Below are positions 17,710 through 24,959 of a stretch of DNA of 60,807 bases, piece after piece (within the stretch, counting starts at the first letter, position 1; every line of letters starts with the position of its first letter). The notes beneath the pieces are model-generated. The model had not been told where the DNA came from, did no database searches, and saw nothing but the letters and a program-made list of their open reading frames with translations. The translations under genes and the position numbers were made by a program. The DNA lies in assembly GCA_903789635.1 (NCBI GenBank), contig CAIFEY010000014.1, positions 1-60,807 of the forward strand, in the 5' to 3' direction. Source of the DNA: an uncultured Eubacteriaceae bacterium. Lineage in GTDB: Bacteria; Bacillota; Clostridia; Peptostreptococcales; Anaerovoracaceae.

Positions 17710-18675
17710 TTGAAACAGTATTACGCATCCGGACTGAAAAAGGACATGGAATTCATGGACTTCTTCATGGTGAAGAAGAGCGGAATCCGTGTCGGAGCAA
17801 ATCACAAGCAGTATTTTGACATCACCCTGGGGGACAAGACGGGCGAGATCACCGCGAAGAAGTGGGACGTCCAGCCGCAGGACATCCCTAAGCTGGAGGC
17901 AATGTCGGAGGGGAAGCTGGTCAAGGTCAAGGCGCAGGTCACCGAGTGGCAGGGCTCACTGCAGCTTCGCCTGCAGAGGATCCGCCTCGCCGTCAATCAG
18001 GACGGGCTGGACATCTCGGACTACGTGAAGGCCGCCCCGGAGGACTCCGGAAAGATGTACGAATATATCTGGAATACAGCAGAACAGATGCTGGACCTGG
18101 ACCTGCGCACACTTTGTCTGGAAGTCCTCAGTGAGAACAAGGACAGGCTGATGTACTACCCGGCTGCGTCCAGAAACCATCACGCGGAATTCGGCGGGCT
18201 GCTCTTCCACATGAAGCGCATGCTGATGAACGCGGTCGGCGTCTGCAGTGTATACACGGACCTGAAGAAGGACCTGCTCTGCGCGGGCGTCATCCTGCAC
18301 GACATCGAGAAGCTCGACGAGATCCTGTCCGACGAGAACGGCGTTTCCCCGGGATATTCCAGGGAGGGTCAGTTCCTGGGGCACCTGGTCATGGGCGTTA
18401 AATACATCGACGTCCGCGCGAGGAAGCTCAATTTTCCTGAGGAGAAGAGGCTGATGCTGGAACAGATGATTCTGTCGCACCACTACGAGCCGGAGTTCGG
18501 AAGCCCGATCCGCCCGCTTTTCCCGGAGGGAGAGGTCCTGCATTACCTGGACATCCTCGACGCCCGCCTGTTCGACATGTACGACGCGCTGGCGACGACG
18601 GAGCCGGGCCACTTCTCGGAGAGGATCTGGACGCTGGACAACCGCCGCATCTACAAGCCTGAGAACGATGATTAG
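17710..18675 (+). CDS. yhaM: 3'-5' exoribonuclease YhaM family protein
   Basis: A 321-residue protein with an N-terminal OB-fold (about 15-100: DITLGDKTGEITAKKWD) and a C-terminal HD phosphohydrolase domain, including NHHAEFGGLLFHMKRM near residue 157 and the HD pair in VILHDIEKLDE. YhaM trims RNA 3' ends. The start is an unusual TTG at 17710 (TTG-AAA-CAG) preceded by CAGGAG; no ATG gives a better position before the OB fold. recD2 follows 2 bp after the stop. Confidence 0.9.
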   Translation: MKQYYASGLKKDMEFMDFFMVKKSGIRVGANHKQYFDITLGDKTGEITAKKWDVQPQDIPKLEAMSEGKLVKVKAQVTEWQGSLQLRLQRIRLAVNQDGLDISDYVKAAPEDSGKMYEYIWNTAEQMLDLDLRTLCLEVLSENKDRLMYYPAASRNHHAEFGGLLFHMKRMLMNAVGVCSVYTDLKKDLLCAGVILHDIEKLDEILSDENGVSPGYSREGQFLGHLVMGVKYIDVRARKLNFPEEKRLMLEQMILSHHYEPEFGSPIRPLFPEGEVLHYLDILDARLFDMYDALATTEPGHFSERIWTLDNRRIYKPENDD

Positions 18676-18677
18676 CC

Positions 18678-20891
18678 ATGGAAGAGAAGCAGGGAATCAT
18701 TACCGACATCATTTTTCATAACGAAGAAAACGGGTACACCATTGCCATCATGGAGACGGAGGACGAGCAGTTTACCGCTGTCGGCAATCTGCCGTCCAAC
18801 GCCGAGGGCAGCACGTTTCTTCTGCGGGGGACCTTCAAGAATCATCCCAAGTACGGCGAGCAGTTCGCGTTTACGGAAGCGGAGGCTGTTCTGCCGACGA
18901 CGCTGGATGAGATTGAAGGTTTTCTTGCGTCCGGCGCGATCAAGGGGATCGGGCGGAAGACGGCGCATTCGATCGTCGAGATGTTCGGCGAGGACACGCT
19001 GGAGGTCATGAAGGACAACCCGAAGAAGCTGCTCCGCGTGACCGGCATCGGCAAAAAAAGCCTGGCAAGGATCACGGAGTCGTTTGCTGAGGAATGGAGC
19101 TTTGCGGAAGTTTCCATGTTTTTCCAGAAGTACGGCATCCCGCAGAGCCGCGCGTTCCGCCTGTTCAAGGCCTACGGCACCGACACGATCGCGAAGATCA
19201 CCGAGAACCCGTACCGCCTGGCCGACGAGGTGCGCGGCATCGGGTTCCGCAAGGCGGACGAAATCGCCCTGAAGCTGAATCTTCCGCCGGACTCGGAGAT
19301 GAGGATCGAGAGCGGCGTCAAATATACGCTGAACTACTACGCGGGAGACGGCAGCTCTTATGTCCCGAAGGAGACGCTCTGCGAGGAGACCGCGCAGCTG
19401 CTGGACCTGACCCGGGCGCAGATCGAGGAGGTCCTGGTCCGGATGGCGGTCGAGGGCAGCATCATGATCGACCGCGTGAAGGGCGAGGAGGCAGTCTACG
19501 TCTACCCGTACTACGAGGCGGAGCAGAAGGTCGCAGGGGCGGTCATGCGCCTCGTCACGGCCGAGCTGAAGCCACTGGACACGGATGTGGACAGCAGTAT
19601 CGACATGACGGAGAGCCGGACCGGGATCCGCCTGTCAGAGGAGCAGAAGAACGCCGTCCGATCCTCGCTGACGAGCGGGATGTCGGTCATCACGGGAGGT
19701 CCGGGAACAGGAAAAACCACGATCATCCACGCGCTGCTGGACATCTTCGACGACAGCGGCTTCAAGACGATGCTCGCGGCGCCGACCGGGCGCGCGGCCA
19801 AGCGGATCACGGAGACGAGCGGCCGCGAGGCCTCGACGATCCACCGCATGCTCGAGTATTCGCGCGGCGAGGATGAGAACATGGCGTTCGGCAAGAACGA
19901 GGACGACCCGCTGAAATGCGACGCGGTCATCGTCGACGAGGCGTCGATGATCGACCTGATGCTGATGAAGGCGCTGACCGCCGCGATCACGCCGGGGACG
20001 AGGCTGATTCTGGTCGGCGACGCGGACCAGCTGCCGTCGGTCGGCGCGGGCGACGTGCTGCGCGACGTGATGGAAAGCGGCATCGCGGGCGTCTCCCGCC
20101 TGACCGCGATCTTCCGCCAGGCGGAGGAGAGCCGGATCGTCGTCAACGCGCACCGGATCAACCAGGGCGAGTACCCGTCCGTCAACGGGAAGGACAGCGA
20201 CTTCTTTTTCATGCGCAGGAACACCGAGCCGCAGATGCAGGACCTGATCGTCCAGCTCGTCACGCGCCGCCTGACGGCGTATTACACAGACCTGGACCCG
20301 CTGAAGGACATCCAGGTCATGACGCCGGTGCACAAGGGAAACGTCGGCACGCAGGCGCTGAACGAGATCCTGCAGCAGACGTTCAACCCGCCCGCCCCGG
20401 ACAAACCGGAGCACAAGAGCCGCGGCCGCGTCTTCAGGACCGGCGACAAAGTCATGCAGATCAAGAACGACTACCAGCTGACGTGGAAACGCATCGGCGA
20501 TGACAAGGCGAGCGCGGGCGTCTTCAACGGCGACGTCGGCTACATCACGGCGATCCACCCAAAGGAGGAGCGCATGACGGTCCTCTACGACGAGGATAAG
20601 TACGCTGACTACGACTTCAGCCAGCTGGACGAGCTAGAGCTCGCTTACGCGATCACTGTGCACAAGAGCCAGGGCTCGGAGTTTCCGATCGTCGTGATGC
20701 CGCTCTCCTGGTTCCCGCCGATGCTCGCGACCAGGAATCTGCTCTACACGGCCGTGACGCGAGGCAAGCGCGCCGTCGTGCTGGTCGGCACGGAGCGGGC
20801 GCTCAAGGGCATGGTCGACAACGACCGCAACAAGCTGCGCTACTCCGGCCTCGGCTGGCGCTTGTCGCAGCTGCAGCAGTTTTTAGCGTAA
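18678..20891 (+). CDS. recD2: RecD2-like ATP-dependent DNA helicase
   Basis: A 737-residue superfamily 1B 5'-3' helicase. The N-terminal OB/helix-hairpin-helix region includes GAIKGIGRKTAHSI and GIGKKS. Walker A is GGPGTGKTT near residue 338; Walker B is VDEASMID; motif III is LVGDADQLPSVG; the C-terminal motifs include AITVHKSQGSEF and YTAVTRGK. The RecBCD-specific partners are absent, as expected for RecD2, which acts in repair and fork stability. It starts 2 bp after yhaM with almost no ribosome binding site, so translation is probably coupled. Confidence 0.93.
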   Translation: MEEKQGIITDIIFHNEENGYTIAIMETEDEQFTAVGNLPSNAEGSTFLLRGTFKNHPKYGEQFAFTEAEAVLPTTLDEIEGFLASGAIKGIGRKTAHSIVEMFGEDTLEVMKDNPKKLLRVTGIGKKSLARITESFAEEWSFAEVSMFFQKYGIPQSRAFRLFKAYGTDTIAKITENPYRLADEVRGIGFRKADEIALKLNLPPDSEMRIESGVKYTLNYYAGDGSSYVPKETLCEETAQLLDLTRAQIEEVLVRMAVEGSIMIDRVKGEEAVYVYPYYEAEQKVAGAVMRLVTAELKPLDTDVDSSIDMTESRTGIRLSEEQKNAVRSSLTSGMSVITGGPGTGKTTIIHALLDIFDDSGFKTMLAAPTGRAAKRITETSGREASTIHRMLEYSRGEDENMAFGKNEDDPLKCDAVIVDEASMIDLMLMKALTAAITPGTRLILVGDADQLPSVGAGDVLRDVMESGIAGVSRLTAIFRQAEESRIVVNAHRINQGEYPSVNGKDSDFFFMRRNTEPQMQDLIVQLVTRRLTAYYTDLDPLKDIQVMTPVHKGNVGTQALNEILQQTFNPPAPDKPEHKSRGRVFRTGDKVMQIKNDYQLTWKRIGDDKASAGVFNGDVGYITAIHPKEERMTVLYDEDKYADYDFSQLDELELAYAITVHKSQGSEFPIVVMPLSWFPPMLATRNLLYTAVTRGKRAVVLVGTERALKGMVDNDRNKLRYSGLGWRLSQLQQFLA

Positions 20892-21191
20892 TTTGCATCT
20901 CCGACGCAGACACGGTGCGCACTGCGCGCTGCTGTCAGGCTCAGGAACGGCTGTGGATAAATGTTGAAATCAGTAAGTGTATGATTAACGGCGGCCGCAC
21001 GTGGCTAAGATGGTGTAATTCCAACGGGTTTCCCCGGCGAAGTTATCCACAGGGTGTGCATCCGCTGCGTAGAAATTTTTGGAAATAAGTAGGAAGCCTT
21101 CTCATAGACACGTGTATGGGGATGTGCGATCATGGTCTTGCGGAGATCATTATGATCCATATTGCTCAAGCGGCGGGGAGGACGAAAAGCT
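20892..21191. other. Spacer with two inverted DnaA-box sequences
   Basis: CTGTGGATAA (20951-20960) and TTATCCACAG (21043-21052) are exact inverted copies, and each contains the canonical DnaA box TTATCCACA. The spacing is about 90 bp. The spacer shows no gene or clear promoter otherwise. Confidence 0.5.
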
Positions 21192-21899
21192 ATGCGTACG
21201 GAGGAAAGGGAAGTCACCGGAAACGGCACCAGGAAGAAGGGGCTGATCGCGGCCTTCCTGGACCTCCTCTACCCGCCGTCCCTGTACTGCTGCGTCTGCG
21301 GCAACATCATCGACGAGACGCGTCCCTACAGCCTCTGTGACCACTGCCTTGATCACCTGATGTGGGACGCCGGCGGCATCCACCGTCAGGACGGGCTGAA
21401 GCTGATGCGGTGCACCCAGTACGGGATCTACGAGCGAACGATGATCTTTGCGCTGAAATACAACAAGCGAAAATACGTCGCCCATTCGATCGGGGAGATC
21501 ATGCAGGACAAGCTCGCCATGGAGGGGCTCAGCTTCGATGTGATCGTGCCGGTGCCGGTTCACGAGAGCAGGCTCAGGAAGCGCGGCTTCAACCAGACGG
21601 ACGAGATCGGCCGCGACCTTGCGGCGCGGACCGGGATGACGCTGCTGTCCGACGCGGTGATCAGGAACCGGGAGACCAAGGCGATGCGCGGGCTTTCTCC
21701 TACGGAGAGGGAGGAGAATGTCCGCGGCGCGTTTTCGCTGCGGGAAGGGGCTGAGGAGCGCCTGCGGGACAGGCGCGTGTTGATCCTGGACGATTTTTTT
21801 ACCACTGGGGCGACTGCGTGTGCGATGGCAGATGTGATTTCGACAGCAGGTCCGTCTGATATCCTGTTCCTCGCTTTTGCCGCAAGGTACGACGACTAG
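21192..21899 (+). CDS. comF: ComF family phosphoribosyltransferase-like protein
   Basis: A 235-residue protein with an N-terminal zinc ribbon (CCVCGNII...CDHC, residues about 25-50) and a C-terminal phosphoribosyltransferase fold. It has KRGFNQTDEIGRDLA and the PRPP loop VLILDDFFTTGATA near residue 200. ComF/ComFC acts in DNA uptake during transformation and possibly in DNA metabolism; the exact reaction is unproven. The ATG at 21192 follows GGGGAGGACG; an upstream TTG at 21162 is less likely. No ComFA helicase is adjacent. Confidence 0.88.
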   Translation: MRTEEREVTGNGTRKKGLIAAFLDLLYPPSLYCCVCGNIIDETRPYSLCDHCLDHLMWDAGGIHRQDGLKLMRCTQYGIYERTMIFALKYNKRKYVAHSIGEIMQDKLAMEGLSFDVIVPVPVHESRLRKRGFNQTDEIGRDLAARTGMTLLSDAVIRNRETKAMRGLSPTEREENVRGAFSLREGAEERLRDRRVLILDDFFTTGATACAMADVISTAGPSDILFLAFAARYDD

Positions 21900-22082
21900 T
21901 TCTCCTCAGGACACGGATATAATTCTGAAAAGTTGGAAATCAATGACGATGTGTTTGAGGAACGGATGAACTTTGTCGGCAAAGGCACACCGGACCAGGT
22001 CACGCGCGCACTTGATGAACTCGAAAACGGCGGAAATTCCGCACTCGGGGAGAGAAACCTACCGTGTGAAGAGGAAACTTGC

Positions 22083-22111
22083 TTGAATTGACGTCTCTCA
22101 GCTGATACAAT
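22083..22111 (+). promoter_or_regulatory. Promoter of the structured RNA
   Basis: TTGAAT (22083-22088), 17 bases, TACAAT (22106-22111). The predicted transcription start falls at about 22118, exactly where the closing helix of the RNA begins. Confidence 0.7.
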
Positions 22112-22117
22112 GGAACA

Positions 22118-22295
22118 AGCAGTTTTTCGGGTCTGTGGTTGAAAGTCCATGGCAGATACGGTCGAAAGGATCCACGTAAACCGTACGCAAGGCGGCGGCG
22201 AGCATGGCGTATCCTAGGTGTAAGTCCTCGGAAAAATTCCGGTAAAGGCAAGTGTGGGGGCAAAGACCAGGTCAGCCGAAGAACTGCTATTTTTG
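22118..22295 (+). ncRNA. Structured RNA upstream of hpf, candidate raiA-motif RNA
   Basis: The ends pair: 22118-22129 (AGCAGTTTTTCG) with 22277-22288 (CGAAGAACTGCT), 12 bp with one wobble, followed at once by ATTTTTG. The RNA therefore has its own promoter, a closing helix and a terminator-like end, about 178 nt in all. No reading frame with a ribosome binding site lies inside. Bacillota and Actinobacteria carry the raiA-motif RNA of about this size just before raiA/hpf, and hpf starts at 22603. Identity is inferred from position, size and architecture; I could not match the covariance model. It also contains GAAAGTCCATG, recalling the conserved box of RNase P RNA, but the rest is too short for that. 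Confidence 0.65.
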
Positions 22296-22455
22296 TGCCG
22301 TGTCAGAGCCGTGTAAAGGGAATATCTGGAAACGAACCGGGCGAAAAAACGACTTTTTGGGGCGGAAAATAATAAAATTGGTGGCCGAAAACGACAGATT
22401 TTCAACGTTTTTAGAGTCAGATCACATGAATACAAGATTGAAAAAAGTCTGAACC

Positions 22456-22484
22456 TTGAAATAATTGAAATAGGGTGATATAAT
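22456..22484 (+). promoter_or_regulatory. Promoter of hpf
   Basis: TTGAAA (22456-22461), 17 bases, TATAAT (22479-22484). It gives hpf a transcript separate from the upstream RNA. Confidence 0.75.
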
Positions 22485-22490
22485 GACCGT

Positions 22491-22602
22491 AGACACAGAG
22501 GAAAGGGCTTCCCACCCGGAGCGGAAAAACCGCACGGTGCAGGGAGAGTCCCGATCCGCGGCAGAACCTCGCCGTTGTGTCAAATAAGTAAAGGAGGCCG
22601 TT
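22491..22602 (+). promoter_or_regulatory. Structured 5' leader of hpf
   Basis: The leader is closed by GACACA (22492-22497) with TGTGTC (22576-22581). Inside are GC-rich segments (GCGG with CCGC, GGGAG with CTCCC-like runs). The ribosome binding site AAGGAGG lies just outside the closed domain. It does not match a riboswitch I know. Confidence 0.45.
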
Positions 22603-23139
22603 ATGAAATATAACATCACAGGTAAGAACTACAAAACATATCGCCGCTTGGAAGAGCAGATCGAGAAGAAATTCGACCGTCTCGACAAGTACTTCAGCGA
22701 GGACAATACGGCCAACATCGTACTGTCCCATGAGAGAGGAAAGGATAAGATCGAGGTAACAATCAACGCACAGGGCGCTTTATTCCGTGCAGAGGAAGTC
22801 ACGGACGATATTTACGAAGGCATTGACCGGGCTGTCGACAAGCTGACCAGCCAGATCAAGCGCTTTAAAGGAAAACTGCAGAAGAGATACCAGGACAACA
22901 AGGCTCTGAAGTTCGAGTTCATGGAAGATGAGCCGATCGAAGACGAGGAGCCGGAGCAGCTGTCCGTCGTCAGGGAGAAGACCTTCGACCTGCGTCCGAT
23001 GGACGTTGAGGAGGCGATCCTGGAGATGGAGATGCTGGAGCATGACTTCTTCGTATTCATGAACAGCGCAACCGACAGCGTCAACGTCGTATACCGCAGA
23101 AAAGGCGGAAAGTACGGACTCCTGTCTCCGCAGTATTAA
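22603..23139 (+). CDS. hpf: Long-form ribosome hibernation promoting factor
   Basis: A 178-residue protein with an N-terminal S30AE/YfiA ribosome-binding domain (about 1-100, with basic DKLTSQIKRFKGKLQ) and a C-terminal dimerisation domain (about 120-178, VVREKTFDLRPMDVEEAILEM and FRRKGGKYGLLSP-like end). Long HPF silences 70S ribosomes in stationary phase by forming 100S dimers. The ATG at 22603 follows AAAGGAGGC. The RNA at 22118-22295 and the structured leader immediately upstream make this a heavily regulated locus. Confidence 0.95.
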   Translation: MKYNITGKNYKTYRRLEEQIEKKFDRLDKYFSEDNTANIVLSHERGKDKIEVTINAQGALFRAEEVTDDIYEGIDRAVDKLTSQIKRFKGKLQKRYQDNKALKFEFMEDEPIEDEEPEQLSVVREKTFDLRPMDVEEAILEMEMLEHDFFVFMNSATDSVNVVYRRKGGKYGLLSPQY

Positions 23140-23165
23140 ACCTCGAAGTTCATATATAAAAGCAC

Positions 23166-23331
23166 TATATACTCTTTAACAGCGCGGCGTGTCCGGGACA
23201 GCAACAACCAGGCGCGCCGCGCTGTCCCCAGCTTTAAAAGTTTCAGAATATTTTTATATGATGTCGCGGAAGATATCACATAATGAGGCGCGGCGCTGCG
23301 GAATGCCGCGGGACAGGCTGCAGCGCCGCGC
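23166..23331. other. GC-rich inverted repeats between hpf and glmM
   Basis: AGCGCGGCG and CGCCGCGCT form one 9-bp inverted repeat at about 23180-23223. GCGCGGCGCTGC (23288-23299) and its exact complement at 23320-23331 form a 12-bp stem. Both share the GCGCGGCG core and neither has a T run. No gene is recognisable in the 329-bp spacer. Confidence 0.5.
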
Positions 23332-23468
23332 GATTCATGCGAGGGGCATGGAAGCGTGTAAGGGGTGCGTATATTGAGGGAAATCCGGTTTTGTGATAAA
23401 TTATATGAAGAAGAAAAATGTCACAACGACTGGAAAGGAGCACGCGCACTGCGTGTGTTGATACAATT

Positions 23469-24905
23469 ATGGGAAAATATTTTGGTACAGACGGATTCCG
23501 TGGGGAAGCAAACATCGATTTAACTTCTGATCACGCATATAAGGTAGGACGTTTTCTGGGATGGTATTTCGGAGAACTCAGGAGAAGAGAGGGGTACGAG
23601 GACGACGGCGTATTCGAGTACAGCTGGAGAGGAGCTGACGAGAAGAAGCCGAGGATCGTCATCGGAAAGGACACCCGCCGCTCCAGCTACATGATCGAGT
23701 ATGCGCTGATCGCCGGCATGGTCGCGTCCGGGGCGGACGCGTACACGATGCACGTCACGACGACGCCGTCTGTCGCATATATTACCAGGACGGAGGAGTT
23801 CGACTGCGGCGTCATGATCACCGCCTCGCACAACCCGTTCTACGACAACGGCATCAAGGTGCTGAACAGAAACGGACAGAAGATGGAGGAGGAGACGATC
23901 GACCTGATCGAGGCGTACCTGGACGGCCATCTGGAAGTCTTTGGAAAGAAATACGACGAGCTGCCTTTTGCTGAAAAAGGAGGCATCGGCAGAGCCGTCG
24001 ACTACATTGCCGGCAGGAACCGCTACATCGGCTACCTGATCTCCCTGGGAATGTATTCTCTGCGTGGGAAGAGGATCGGCCTCGACTGCGCGAACGGCTC
24101 GTCCTGGAGCATCGCCCAGTCGGTGTTCGAGGCGCTGGGTGCCCGCACGTACGTCATCAACAACGAGCCTGACGGAACGAACATCAACAGGAATGCAGGA
24201 TCCACACATATCGAGGGACTGCAGAAATTCGTCTGCGACAATCATCTGGACTGCGGATTCGCCTACGACGGCGACGCGGACCGGTGCCTGGCGGTCGACG
24301 AGAACGGAGACCTGGTTGACGGAGACAAGATCATGTACATCTACGGACGCTACATGAAGGAGAGAGGAAAGCTGCTGACCAACACGGTCGTTACGACGGT
24401 AATGTCCAACTACGGACTGTACAAGGCGTTCGACGAGATCGACGTCGACTACGTCAAGACCCCGGTCGGCGATAAAAACGTATACGCATATATGGCGGAA
24501 CACAGATGCCGCATCGGCGGTGAGCAGTCCGGCCACATTATATTTTCCAAGTACACGACGACCGGAGACGGCATCCTGACCAGCCTCAAGCTGATGCAGG
24601 TCATGATGGATAAGAAGAAGCCGCTGAGTGAGCTCGCCGCACCGGTCAAGATCTACCCGCAGAAGCTGATCAACGTCCGCGTGAAGGACAAGGAGGCGGC
24701 GCAGCACGACGAGGCGCTCACCAAGCGCGCGGCGGAGATCGATCAGGAGCTGGGAAAGAGCAAGCAGGGAAGGGTGCTCGTGAGGGCGTCCGGAACGGAG
24801 CCTCTGATCCGTGTCATGGTTGAGGCAGAGACGATGGATGTCGCCGCGTCTTATGCCGAGGAACTCGTGAATGTATTGAAGCAGCGCGGCCTTACGGCGG
24901 AGTAA
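23469..24905 (+). CDS. glmM: Phosphoglucosamine mutase family phosphohexomutase
   Basis: A 478-residue alpha-D-phosphohexomutase. It starts with MGKYFGTDGFRGEAN as GlmM does. The phosphoserine loop is MITASHNPFYDNG near residue 120, the metal site DGDADR near residue 274, the sugar loop GGEQSGH, and the phosphate site RASGTEPLIRV. It interconverts glucosamine-6-phosphate and glucosamine-1-phosphate for UDP-GlcNAc; glmS lies 7 kb on and cdaA/cdaR between, supporting GlmM over phosphomannomutase. It is slightly longer than usual GlmM (about 450). The ATG at 23469 lacks a close ribosome binding site (GGAAAGGAG is 28 bp upstream); an in-frame ATG at 23418 would add 17 unconserved residues. Confidence 0.85.
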   Translation: MGKYFGTDGFRGEANIDLTSDHAYKVGRFLGWYFGELRRREGYEDDGVFEYSWRGADEKKPRIVIGKDTRRSSYMIEYALIAGMVASGADAYTMHVTTTPSVAYITRTEEFDCGVMITASHNPFYDNGIKVLNRNGQKMEEETIDLIEAYLDGHLEVFGKKYDELPFAEKGGIGRAVDYIAGRNRYIGYLISLGMYSLRGKRIGLDCANGSSWSIAQSVFEALGARTYVINNEPDGTNINRNAGSTHIEGLQKFVCDNHLDCGFAYDGDADRCLAVDENGDLVDGDKIMYIYGRYMKERGKLLTNTVVTTVMSNYGLYKAFDEIDVDYVKTPVGDKNVYAYMAEHRCRIGGEQSGHIIFSKYTTTGDGILTSLKLMQVMMDKKKPLSELAAPVKIYPQKLINVRVKDKEAAQHDEALTKRAAEIDQELGKSKQGRVLVRASGTEPLIRVMVEAETMDVAASYAEELVNVLKQRGLTAE

Positions 24906-24959
24906 CTGCAGCAGGAGCGTCTGCATGCCGCATCGGGGAGCATTCCCGACTCGGAACGA

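Noticed and set aside
22118-22295. RNase P RNA
   Set aside because: It shares only the GAAAGTCCATG-like box. It is about half the length of bacterial RNase P RNA and lacks the other conserved regions.
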